Shown here: positions 17,543 to 26,632 of the stretch, one piece after another
How positions within the stretch are numbered: the stretch's first letter is position 1
Layout: each line of letters opens with the position of its first letter
Source: Pseudomonadota bacterium
GTDB lineage: Bacteria; Bdellovibrionota; UBA1018; CAIMNF01
Direction: 5' to 3'
DNA: 64,000 nt
Assembly: GCA_027491115.1 (NCBI GenBank)
Contig: JAIXWV010000030.1
Coordinates: forward strand, 1 to 64,000
Notes under the pieces: generated by a model
Seen by the model: the letters and a program-made list of their open reading frames with translations, nothing else
Told to the model about the DNA's origin: nothing
The model's database searches: none
Translations under genes and position numbers: made by a program

Positions 17543-19807
17543 TCAGCCGTACCTCCTGAGGTCGGTAGAAGTGACTTCACGCTGGTCGTACCCGAACTGC
17601 TCCGCGAAGATCCGGTCGTTCACGTCGGACAGGTTGATCTGTCCGCTGTTCGACATGGTTTTGATCCGGTTCAACACCTTCCGCTCAACCACGGCGAACA
17701 CCTCACGACTGACCGGTTCGGCGATGATCAGCTCTTCACTGAGGTCGTCCGAGAGATCGCGTGGAACCTTGTTCAACACGGAGTTCCGGATCTCGTCGTT
17801 GCACCCCTTGAGGAACTGGACCAACTCGTCGTGCTTGACCGAGGTGATCACCTCGGTGAGGACGACGTCCTTCAGGTAACGCAAGGTTTCCACCGAGACC
17901 AGCTTGGACTTCAAGCTGTGCAAGGCCTCGCCACCCGAAGTAGCCATGAGCTGCTGGATGATGTTCCGTTGCGCGTCCATAGAAGACCGTTCAAGGAACG
18001 ACACCAGGACATCGGTTCCCGGCAAGGCCTCGGTATTGAGCTTCGGGTTCTCGAGTTTTTTACGACGCAAAGCCGAAGCCACGTTGTGGATGTAGTTCTT
18101 CGGGAGATGGTCGATCCGGGAGAGCTCAGCCATCAACTTGAGCTGGGTCGGCTCATCGTAGCTCTGGAACAGGACCTGTCTCCGCTTGGAGTCGCACTGG
18201 GTGAGAACGATCGCTTTCACGGTGTTCGATTCGTTCTTGATCATCTCGAACATCTGCGGAGCGTCCATTTCAGCAAGGAAGTCGAACAATACAGCGGAAC
18301 GGCTTCCATGAACCTGCATCTTGGCAGTCACCGTACGATGGTGGAGCTTTTTCAGGAGCCCCAGTCGCTCGTCGTCGTTGATGTCGAAGGTGTTGCGAGC
18401 ATAAAAATCCATCAGCTCGGTGAGGTCCGACTGCAGACCCGGATCCCGAAGGAGATCCATCACAACGCTCTCGCCGAAAATTTCCAAATACTGGGCTGTG
18501 GTTTCCACTCCCTCCTCGGTCAGGACATGTGTGAAGACATGCTTGGCAACCTTGGGCTGCTCCGAATAAATTGCCGTCAACTCGTCATGCAAGCGGGAGG
18601 CCTCGATGCGCTTCCCGATCAGGGTGGCCTTTTCATCGTTGGTCAGGCTCAGATTGTCCGGAGCAGCCGCGGCGGTCTTACCGTCACGGTTCGATTCCTT
18701 GCCACCCTCTTGCCCTTTACCGCCATCGAAGACCTGCCTGCGGAAGCTGATCGCCACCAGAGTGAAGAGAAGGGCGAGGATGATAGAAGACAGGATGATC
18801 CCGTAGAGCTTGAATTTGTCGAGGACCGCTTGAACCGCGTCCCCGTTTTCTACCCGCTCGATTTTTTCGTAGTGCTCAACGCGCTCCTTGCGGACGTCGC
18901 TCGACTCGCTCTGCTGGCTGGTCGTTTCTTTGTGACTCCTGCTCTCGGTGGAGTCTTTGAGTTCCTTCGACTCGCGCGTCTCGCGGGAGTCGCGTGCCTC
19001 TTTCAGCTCTTTTTCTTCCTTGCTCGCGGGACTCCGGCCCTGAGTCCAGGGCACCTGGCCGGCGACCATCGTCTGGAGGTTCTTAGGAAAACGCATGCTT
19101 TGGGCGAGCACTTCCGAGTTCCTGTAGGGCGAAACTTTCAATTTCACCATCTCGACCATGCCGGCCGCCTCTTCGGAGGGAAGGGCCTGGTCCGTCATCA
19201 CTACGGCCTTGACCCCTTTGACCCGGATCGCAGCGGGACCATCCTGGAAATACTCCTGGCTGGCAGCATAGTCCACATCCTCGGGATTGACCGCCTCGGT
19301 CTGGACATCGAATTCTCCGAGAACACAGTGCTCGGCACAGAACTGGGTCAACATCCCCTGGATGGACGCCCGGATGTCACGAACCACGCGCGCGCGCAAC
19401 TCGGCCACACGGTAGGTGGAGCTTGCGGGCTGAGGAAACCGGGTGATCCTTGGCTCGACCTGGACCGGGAAGTCCAGTTGATCGAGATGCTCCTTGAAGA
19501 GCGAAAGAATCTTGTTACGGGTTTGTGAACCGAGATTTTCGTCGACGAGCATTTTGACCCGGGCTGCAGCCGGAGCAAGAGTGGCGCGTCCACCGTCCTC
19601 GAAGCCGGGCGCAGTGAGGTCGTCCACCGCGAGATCCACCTCGGTGTCGACATGGATGATCTGGCACTGTTCGCGACAGTACTGATTGACGAGGGGCTCG
19701 AGCACCTGACGGACCTGTTGCTCGCCCCGCTTTTTCACATCAAGTGTGCTCGGACCCGCAGCCAATGCGGTTCCGACCAACAAAGGAATGAATGTGAAGA
19801 TCATCAT
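17543..19807 (-). CDS. Membrane-anchored protein with duplicated periplasmic modules, TM helix and FliG C-terminal-like domain
   Basis: Signal peptide MMIFTFIPLLVGTALAA; duplicated CxxxC modules; TM GIILSSIILALLFTLVAI; FliG-C-like DELVQFLKGCNDEIRNSVLNKVPRDLSDDLSEELI. Confidence 0.75.
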   Translation of the reverse strand: MMIFTFIPLLVGTALAAGPSTLDVKKRGEQQVRQVLEPLVNQYCREQCQIIHVDTEVDLAVDDLTAPGFEDGGRATLAPAAARVKMLVDENLGSQTRNKILSLFKEHLDQLDFPVQVEPRITRFPQPASSTYRVAELRARVVRDIRASIQGMLTQFCAEHCVLGEFDVQTEAVNPEDVDYAASQEYFQDGPAAIRVKGVKAVVMTDQALPSEEAAGMVEMVKLKVSPYRNSEVLAQSMRFPKNLQTMVAGQVPWTQGRSPASKEEKELKEARDSRETRESKELKDSTESRSHKETTSQQSESSDVRKERVEHYEKIERVENGDAVQAVLDKFKLYGIILSSIILALLFTLVAISFRRQVFDGGKGQEGGKESNRDGKTAAAAPDNLSLTNDEKATLIGKRIEASRLHDELTAIYSEQPKVAKHVFTHVLTEEGVETTAQYLEIFGESVVMDLLRDPGLQSDLTELMDFYARNTFDINDDERLGLLKKLHHRTVTAKMQVHGSRSAVLFDFLAEMDAPQMFEMIKNESNTVKAIVLTQCDSKRRQVLFQSYDEPTQLKLMAELSRIDHLPKNYIHNVASALRRKKLENPKLNTEALPGTDVLVSFLERSSMDAQRNIIQQLMATSGGEALHSLKSKLVSVETLRYLKDVVLTEVITSVKHDELVQFLKGCNDEIRNSVLNKVPRDLSDDLSEELIIAEPVSREVFAVVERKVLNRIKTMSNSGQINLSDVNDRIFAEQFGYDQREVTSTDLRRYG

Positions 19808-19811
19808 GACA

Positions 19812-20525
19812 TCACCTCTTCTGAGACGCGACATTACGCTGCGTCTCCCTGCGTTCCACAACTTTCCGGAGCGCGACCTTGCCCGGTTCGAATTCAAGGG
19901 CCTGCTTCCAGGACCGCAACGCCAGATCCGGGTAACCGATCCGGTCGAGAACGGTACCCCTCATTTCATAAAGTCGGGCATTGGTCGGATACTGCTTGAT
20001 CAGAGAATCGATCTCCATGAGTGCGGCTTCGTGTCGCCCACCATTGAACAGCTGTTTGATGAAATCGACTTTGCCGAGGTAGCTCTCATCCATCACCGGC
20101 AAATCGTCTGAAGGCTGGAGTCCGAGGCCGCTCTCGATTTCCCTTCGGCGGGCTCCGGCAACCGGGTCTTCGTGATCCGTGAAGGTGGAGGCGATCTCGC
20201 GATCGGCCATCCCGGGCTTCTGCCTCAAATAGCGATCATCCGGTCCGAGTCCGGTGTTCGATTCGCGTGGGGCTTCGGCCAGTTTCGGATTCATGGGGAC
20301 CTGGAATTCGGCTGTCGGATCTTGCGGGATCTCGATCTCCATCTGTTTGTCGCCCTTCTTCGAGCGGAACGTGATGGACTTCCCGGAGTCGGGGGCGACC
20401 GCTCCGTATTGGGAGAATGGATTCTCGATATAGAGCGGTTCACCGCTCGCGGTGACCTGGGCGGCTTTCCCGCCAGAGGTGGCGCATCCCGACAAGACGG
20501 TCATGACTCCGACCAGCGCGAACAT
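19812..20525 (-). CDS. Lipoprotein with TPR-like C-terminus
   Basis: MFALVGVMTVLSGC lipobox; FIKQLFNGGRHEAALMEIDSLIKQYPTNARLYEMRGTVLDRIGYPDLALRSWKQALEFEPG. Confidence 0.75.
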   Translation of the reverse strand: MFALVGVMTVLSGCATSGGKAAQVTASGEPLYIENPFSQYGAVAPDSGKSITFRSKKGDKQMEIEIPQDPTAEFQVPMNPKLAEAPRESNTGLGPDDRYLRQKPGMADREIASTFTDHEDPVAGARRREIESGLGLQPSDDLPVMDESYLGKVDFIKQLFNGGRHEAALMEIDSLIKQYPTNARLYEMRGTVLDRIGYPDLALRSWKQALEFEPGKVALRKVVERRETQRNVASQKR

Positions 20526-20544
20526 CACAGACTGAGAAGATGAT

Positions 20545-21672
20545 TTAGAAGATGTAGCCGACACCGATTCCCCCTTCCACACCCGAGACCGAGGCGGTCT
20601 GAGTGGTGGTGATCACGAGCGTCCCCTTGGGGCGATAACCCAAGAATCCCGAGATCGTCCAATGTTTCGCCATCCGCCATTCGTAAGTGCCCCTCAAGAG
20701 CCCTCCGAGAAATCCAGCGGCATAAGTACCTCCGATTCCACCGATGATGATGGAGCGGGCCTTGTTGAAATTTTCCTCAGGGCCGAACAGTGCCCAACCG
20801 TGCTGGAACAACAACGTAAAGTTGAAACTGTTGTAAAGGTTGGTCGAATCGGTGCTGGCTGTGCTGAGTCCGGTCAAGAGATTCACATCGGCATAGTAAT
20901 TGGCTTCGAACCCTACCTCTTTTTGGCGATTGTCATAGCGCTCCATCATCCGGATACCGAACCCGAGTGCGGTCGAGTAACCACTTGTCGCCTTGGGCGC
21001 CATCACCGTGTACAGAACCGGGCGGATCTGCATGGTCGACTGGTACTCCATCCGGGTCTTGGCTTCTTCGAGCTCCTGGAAATCGACACCCCGTCTTTGG
21101 GCGGAGGCACGCGTGTTTTCAGAATTGTAGTTCCGGGTCCACAGGGTGGTTCCAGCCTCCACATCCGAAATCTGGAAGGACAGGATCATCCCCGTCGGCT
21201 GATAAGCAAAGGCCACATCCATGAAATTCTGGACACCGTTCATCCGCGCGATACGCTGGAGCTCGGCCGAGTTGGTTTCAGCTGAGGAGATCACCATGGT
21301 CTCGCCGTTCAACTTGGCGGTCTTGGAGCGACAAGCCAGGCAATGCACGACTCTGGATTTTGTGACTTTCAGAATGCGCTCTGTGATCAGCAGTTCGAGG
21401 TGTGACTTGAACGACGGTGGAATGTTTTCGCTGGTGACGAGGTTTCGGATCGACAGATCCTTCATTCCGATGACTTGCCCGCTCTTGAGATCGTACTCAA
21501 AGTCACCCAACACCTCGTCGAGTACCTGGTAAAAGTTTCTCGATCCGGACGGAGCTTCCGGTGCGGACTGTGCGACAGCCGGAGATGAACGGAGCAACAG
21601 CACCGCAAAACAGGCGATCATGGCCTGTTTCAGGAAGCGGGATTCGATCGTGCGTGCGAAGAGTGTCCTCAT
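20545..21672 (-). CDS. Predicted outer-membrane protein: CsgG/FlgO-like periplasmic N-terminus plus C-terminal beta-barrel
   Basis: Signal peptide AVAQ; VVHCLACRSKTAKLNGETMVISS and DVEAGTTLWTRNYNSE; glycine/aromatic-rich C-terminus ending YIF. Confidence 0.55.
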   Translation of the reverse strand: MRTLFARTIESRFLKQAMIACFAVLLLRSSPAVAQSAPEAPSGSRNFYQVLDEVLGDFEYDLKSGQVIGMKDLSIRNLVTSENIPPSFKSHLELLITERILKVTKSRVVHCLACRSKTAKLNGETMVISSAETNSAELQRIARMNGVQNFMDVAFAYQPTGMILSFQISDVEAGTTLWTRNYNSENTRASAQRRGVDFQELEEAKTRMEYQSTMQIRPVLYTVMAPKATSGYSTALGFGIRMMERYDNRQKEVGFEANYYADVNLLTGLSTASTDSTNLYNSFNFTLLFQHGWALFGPEENFNKARSIIIGGIGGTYAAGFLGGLLRGTYEWRMAKHWTISGFLGYRPKGTLVITTTQTASVSGVEGGIGVGYIF

Positions 21673-21712
21673 CTCAGTGTCTCTTCGGACAGCCCCCCCC
21701 AATCCTTGAAAC

Positions 21713-21739
21713 TAAAGTTTTACAGATTTTTGACGATAG
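21713..21739 (+). promoter_or_regulatory. Putative FliA (sigma-28)-like promoter
   Basis: TAAA-N15-GACGATAG versus consensus TAAA-N15-GCCGATAA, followed by a short leader and GGAGGAG RBS. Confidence 0.45.
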
Positions 21740-21760
21740 GGAATTGACGGAGGAGTGTCC

Positions 21761-22504
21761 ATGAAACGGGTCCTGCACCCATTGATTGCCGGGGTATTGA
21801 CGGTTTTCACCGCATCTTGTGCCACCACACAGGTGCTGAAGACTCCCGCCCCCTTACCCGAACTTCCGGCCTACTCCCGAGTGCCTCACCCCAACGGGTT
21901 TGATCTGGCGGATCTGAAAGCCATTTTTTTCCATCCCACCGCTCCGACAGCCGTGCGCGAGTCCTTCGCCGATCAGTGCGATTCCGATTTCCGAAAGCTC
22001 GCAGGTGCCACTCCGCTCAAGTTTGAACGCTCCACCGGCGCCCTGGAACTGGTCAGTGCCAAACCTGAAGACATGCACTGGTGTTTCTATTCCAAGATCC
22101 TGAAGCTGCAGGAGTTGCTCCAGAGTGATTCGACCTGGACCGAGCGCCAGAATCGGGTAATCGAAACATTTGAGTTCCTCGCTCCTGTTGCGAATGCCTT
22201 TCTCGACCACTACCACGATTCAAGGTACCTGCGTTGGGCAAGCCAGTACTATTCCAAGATCTCGGAATGGGTGTTCTTCAGGAAGGTCAATCCGACACCC
22301 GAGAACACCTTGCTCTTGACCGCAGGAACCCGGACTTCGATCGAGCCCTGGGTCGCCCCGGCCTCAGGATCAAAAGAACCGTCTGTATTCGCGAAGTACG
22401 GACTTTCGCTCATGCCCTCCGTTGCCGGAGCTCCCAACCCTCTCGAATCCGCACCTCGGGCTCCTGCCTCTGTGGAAGAAGCCGAAGACCACAAAGAAGA
22501 TTGA
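21761..22504 (+). CDS. Hypothetical lipoprotein, divergent from motor-like operon
   Basis: MKRVLHPLIAGVLTVFTASC lipobox; RBS ggaggag. Confidence 0.65.
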   Translation: MKRVLHPLIAGVLTVFTASCATTQVLKTPAPLPELPAYSRVPHPNGFDLADLKAIFFHPTAPTAVRESFADQCDSDFRKLAGATPLKFERSTGALELVSAKPEDMHWCFYSKILKLQELLQSDSTWTERQNRVIETFEFLAPVANAFLDHYHDSRYLRWASQYYSKISEWVFFRKVNPTPENTLLLTAGTRTSIEPWVAPASGSKEPSVFAKYGLSLMPSVAGAPNPLESAPRAPASVEEAEDHKED

Positions 22505-24943
22505 TCAGCGGATCACAAAATTCAGGATTTTGTTCTGCACGTAGATCACTTTGACAATCTGCTTACCGTCGAGAAACTTCGCGATCCCCTCTTGGGCTTT
22601 TGCCAGGGCTTCGAGCGTCTCTTGCGAAACACCGGGCTCCACCTCGAGCGTGCCCCGGAGTTTGCCGAGAACCTGTACCGCGATGGTGACCGAATCGGCT
22701 TTCACCCACTCTGGATCGAATGCCGGCCAGAGTGTGTGACTGAGCGCTGTCGTTTCTCCAATCGCTTCCCAGAACTCTTCCGCCAAATGGGGGGCGAAGG
22801 GATGGAGCAGTTGGGTGAAGGCACGGATCGCCTCTCGCGGAGTCTTCTCTTGCGCCGTGAAATGATTCACAAAGACCATCATCTGGGAGATGGCGGTATT
22901 GAAGCGCATCCCTTCGATATCCTCGGTCACCTTTTTGATCGTGACGTGCAGGATCTTGCGATCTTCCGGCGTCAACTCACGATCCACCACCTTGAGGGTG
23001 TCTTTGCCACCCCCTTCGCGGTCTTCGTTGTAAACAATCCGGAACGCGCGACTCAAGAACCGGTAGGTTCCTTCGATGGCCTGCGTGGACCAGGGCTTGT
23101 CCTTCTCGAGCGGGCCCATGAACATTTCGTAAACCCGGAGAGTGTCGGCGCCATACTTCTTGACCACGTCATCCGGGTTGATGACGTTTCCGCGGGACTT
23201 GGACATCTTTTCGCCATCCATCCCGAGAATCATCCCTTGGTGGACGAGTTTCTTGAACGGCTCGTCGTGGGTCACGAGTCCACAGTCGAACAGGACCTTC
23301 ATCCAGAATCTCGAGTAAAGCAAGTGCCCCACCGCATGCTCGTCTCCACCCAGATAGAGGTCGACCGGCATGAAGTAGCGCTCGGCTTCGGGACTGAAGG
23401 CCTGTCGGTCATTGTTCGGATCGCAGTACCGGAGGAAGTACCAGGAAGATCCCGCCGAGCCCGGCATGGTGTCCGTCTCGCGAAGGTACAACTGCCCGGT
23501 TTTCTCGTCCCGGAATTCACGCCAAGCGGTGATCCCGGCGAGAGGGCTCTCACCCGTTCCGGTCGGCTCGTAGCTCTTCACATCCGGCAACACGACCGGA
23601 AGCTCGTTGTCCCGGAGAGCGCGGATCTTTCCATCTGCGTCCTTCAGGATGGGGAACGGCTCGCCCCAATAACGCTGGCGCGAGAACAGCCAGTCCCGAA
23701 GCTTGTACTTGATGGTTTTCTTTCCGAGGCCTTCTTTCTCGGCCCAGGCGATCACTTTGGCTGAAGCTTCTGCAGTCGGAAGCCCGTTGATGAATCCGGA
23801 ATTCACAGCAATTCCTTCACCCGGGAAGCACTCACCCTCTTGACCACCTGTGACGACGGTCCTGACCGGCAACTGGAATTGGGTGGCGAACTCGAAATCA
23901 CGCTCGTCGTGGGCCGGAACGGCCATCACTGCACCCGTTCCATAGGTCATCAGGACGTAGTCGGAGATCCACACAGGGACGCGCTCGCCGCTGGCCGGAT
24001 TGATCGCATACGCTCCGGTGAAGCATCCGGATTTCTCCTTGGACGCATCCTGCCTTGCGACTTCGGACTTTTGAGATGCCTCCGCCTGATACTGTTTCAC
24101 AGCCGCAGCCCGGTCTGGCGTGGTGATCCGGTTCACGAGCGGATGCTCGGGAGCGAGTGCCATGTAGGAGACGCCCCAAAGCGTGTCGGGACGCGTGGTG
24201 AAGATTTCGAAGCCTTCTTCTTTGCCGTCGACAGCCCCGTCGATCTTGAAACGGATCTGCAACCCGACGCTCTTGCCGATCCAGTTTCTCTGAAGCTGCT
24301 TGGTTCCTTCGGGCCAATCGACCCGATCGAGACCCTCGAGGAGCTTCTCGGCATAGTCGGTGATCTTGAGCATCCACTGCTTCATGGGGATCCGGTACAC
24401 CGGATGGCCGCCGCGCTCGGACTTGCCGTCGACCACTTCTTCATTTGCCAGAACGGTCTTCAGCTCCGGGCACCAGTTCACCGGCACCTCGGTTTGATAA
24501 GCGAGGCCCTTTTCATAGAGCTTCAAAAAGATCCACTGGGTCCAGTGGTAGTACTTCGGATCACAGGTGGTGATCTCCCGGGACCAGTCGTAACTGAATC
24601 CGAGCATCTTGAGCTGTCTGCGGAAATTGTCGATTGCCTCGTTGGTCGTGATCGCCGGATGGACTCCGGTCTTGATCGCATACTGCTCGGCCGGGAGACC
24701 GAAAGCATCCCACCCCATCGGATGGAGCACATTGTAACCTTTTGTGCGCATGTAGCGAGCCATGATGTCAGTGGCAGTGTATCCCTCAGGATGACCGACA
24801 TGCAGACCGGAACTCGACGGATAAGGAAACATGTCGAGCACGTAGTACTTGGGTTTGTTGGAGCTCTGCTCAGTCTTGAAAGACTGGGTCTTCTCCCAGT
24901 GGGCCTGCCACTTGGGCTCGATCACATTCGGTTGGTATGCCAT
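22505..24943 (-). CDS. leuS: Leucyl-tRNA synthetase
   Basis: MFPYPSSSGLHVGHPEGYTATDI, KMSKSRGNVINPDD, GSSWYFLRYCDP. Confidence 0.98.
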   Translation of the reverse strand: MAYQPNVIEPKWQAHWEKTQSFKTEQSSNKPKYYVLDMFPYPSSSGLHVGHPEGYTATDIMARYMRTKGYNVLHPMGWDAFGLPAEQYAIKTGVHPAITTNEAIDNFRRQLKMLGFSYDWSREITTCDPKYYHWTQWIFLKLYEKGLAYQTEVPVNWCPELKTVLANEEVVDGKSERGGHPVYRIPMKQWMLKITDYAEKLLEGLDRVDWPEGTKQLQRNWIGKSVGLQIRFKIDGAVDGKEEGFEIFTTRPDTLWGVSYMALAPEHPLVNRITTPDRAAAVKQYQAEASQKSEVARQDASKEKSGCFTGAYAINPASGERVPVWISDYVLMTYGTGAVMAVPAHDERDFEFATQFQLPVRTVVTGGQEGECFPGEGIAVNSGFINGLPTAEASAKVIAWAEKEGLGKKTIKYKLRDWLFSRQRYWGEPFPILKDADGKIRALRDNELPVVLPDVKSYEPTGTGESPLAGITAWREFRDEKTGQLYLRETDTMPGSAGSSWYFLRYCDPNNDRQAFSPEAERYFMPVDLYLGGDEHAVGHLLYSRFWMKVLFDCGLVTHDEPFKKLVHQGMILGMDGEKMSKSRGNVINPDDVVKKYGADTLRVYEMFMGPLEKDKPWSTQAIEGTYRFLSRAFRIVYNEDREGGGKDTLKVVDRELTPEDRKILHVTIKKVTEDIEGMRFNTAISQMMVFVNHFTAQEKTPREAIRAFTQLLHPFAPHLAEEFWEAIGETTALSHTLWPAFDPEWVKADSVTIAVQVLGKLRGTLEVEPGVSQETLEALAKAQEGIAKFLDGKQIVKVIYVQNKILNFVIR

Positions 24944-24961
24944 GGGCCGAGAATACCGCAC

Positions 24962-26632
24962 TCAAACGTCGAGTACCAGAGGAACGACCGTAGGCTTCCT
25001 GCCGATTTTTCGGTCAAAGAAGCGACGAAGCTCGATCCGCAAGTTCTCGGCGAAATCGGGGTCGATGACGCCATGCCTCAGCTCCTTGTTGTAACGTTGG
25101 ATGACTTGGGCCACCACCTGTTGGGCATCCTGAAGGAGCGCCGCCTCGAGACGGTCGTTCACAAGCCCCTTGGCGAGGACCTCGGGACGGGTGAGCACCT
25201 TGCCAGAGCCTTTTTCGCGGGCGAGGAGACAGAACACGACGCCCGATTCAGCCAAACGACGGCGATCCCGCAAGAGATCTCGGGTGATTTCATCGCCCTC
25301 CCGGCTCTCCACCAGGACCCGTAGCTCGGTGATTTCGTCGACGATCCTGAGCCCGTCGCGGTCAATCTCGATGATCTCGCCGTTTTGAATCACGCAAACA
25401 TTCGACTCTTCGACTCCTGTTTCGGCAGCGAGCTTGGCATGATGAACCAGGTGGCGGTACTCCCCGTGAATCGGAATGAAAAATTTCGGGCGCACCATCT
25501 CGATCATCTTCTTGAGCTCGGGCCTTGTGGCGTGACCACTGGTGTGCACGTCTTCAATCGCATCGTAAAGCACTTCGGCTCCCTGGCGGAACAGCTGATT
25601 GGTCAGCTTGGAAATGGCGACTTCGTTTCCTGGAATCTGGCTCGAGCTCAGGATCACCAAGTCCTCTTCATTCAGTGAAACGTGGGCATGCTCGCCATGG
25701 GCGATCCGGTTCAGGGCCGAGCGGGGCTCACCCTGGCATCCGGTCGAGAGGATCACGACGTTCTTCCGGTCGTACTGCCAGACGTCCTCGATCCCGATCA
25801 CATTGCGGGTGTCGAGATGGATGGCCCCCCGCTCCTGCGCAAGGCGCACATTCTGCTCCATGCTCCGTCCGGTGAGGGCGATCTTCTTTCCCATTTTGTT
25901 GGCGAGCTTGAAGATGTTCGCCATCCGTCCGACGTTCGAAGAGAAAAGTGAAATCAGGATCAGGCCGCGAGAGGCGTCGAATAATTCCTCCATTCGCTCC
26001 TGGATGCGGGTGTCTTGGAGACCATGACTTTCGCGCTCGACATTGGTCGAGTCCGAGAGCAGGAGCAACACCCCTTCGTCGCCGGCTTTTTTGAAGGCGT
26101 CCCACTCGAGAATGTCACCAAAGAACGGAGAAGGATCCAACTTGAAGTCGCCGGTGTGGACGATCTTTCCAAGGGGGGTATCGATTAGCAGTGCGAAAGC
26201 GTCGATGATCGAATGATTCACCGACAGGGTGGTCACTTTCAGATCTCCGAGCTCGATCATCGCGCCCGAGTGCATGATCCGGATCGGAACCGCCTGGTCG
26301 AGACCTGCATCCTTCAGCTTTTCGCGGATCATCAGACTGGTGAAGTGAGAAGCATAGATCGGTACCCGAATGCCGGCTTTGAGCGCAAAAGGAATCGCAC
26401 CGATGTGGTCTTCGTGTCCGTGGGTGGCGAAGATGGCCTTGATCTTGTCTTTTTTGGTGAGCAGATGGGCGAAGTTCGGGATCACGAACTCTACCCCGAA
26501 ATGATCGAGCTCCGAGAACATGAGGCCGCAGTCGATCAGAATCGCCGAGGACTCGGTCTCGATCAACATGCAATTCATCCCGATCTCGCCCAACCCACCG
26601 TATGGCGTGACCGTGACCTTGCCTGATTTCAT
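24962..26632 (-). CDS. rnj: Ribonuclease J family
   Basis: TPYGGLGEIGMNCMLIE, FATHGHEDHIGAIPF, HTGDFKLDPSP, IPIHGEYRHLVHHAKLA. Confidence 0.95.
   Translation of the reverse strand: MKSGKVTVTPYGGLGEIGMNCMLIETESSAILIDCGLMFSELDHFGVEFVIPNFAHLLTKKDKIKAIFATHGHEDHIGAIPFALKAGIRVPIYASHFTSLMIREKLKDAGLDQAVPIRIMHSGAMIELGDLKVTTLSVNHSIIDAFALLIDTPLGKIVHTGDFKLDPSPFFGDILEWDAFKKAGDEGVLLLLSDSTNVERESHGLQDTRIQERMEELFDASRGLILISLFSSNVGRMANIFKLANKMGKKIALTGRSMEQNVRLAQERGAIHLDTRNVIGIEDVWQYDRKNVVILSTGCQGEPRSALNRIAHGEHAHVSLNEEDLVILSSSQIPGNEVAISKLTNQLFRQGAEVLYDAIEDVHTSGHATRPELKKMIEMVRPKFFIPIHGEYRHLVHHAKLAAETGVEESNVCVIQNGEIIEIDRDGLRIVDEITELRVLVESREGDEITRDLLRDRRRLAESGVVFCLLAREKGSGKVLTRPEVLAKGLVNDRLEAALLQDAQQVVAQVIQRYNKELRHGVIDPDFAENLRIELRRFFDRKIGRKPTVVPLVLDV

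Noticed and set aside
17831-19528. 565-aa plus-strand ORF opposite the FliG-like hybrid gene
   Set aside because: Antisense shadow ORF produced by codon bias of the minus-strand gene; no recognisable domains, no RBS context.
22592-25324. 390-aa and 494-aa plus-strand ORFs opposite leuS
   Set aside because: Lie entirely antisense to a very clear leucyl-tRNA synthetase; low-complexity H/R/D-rich translation.
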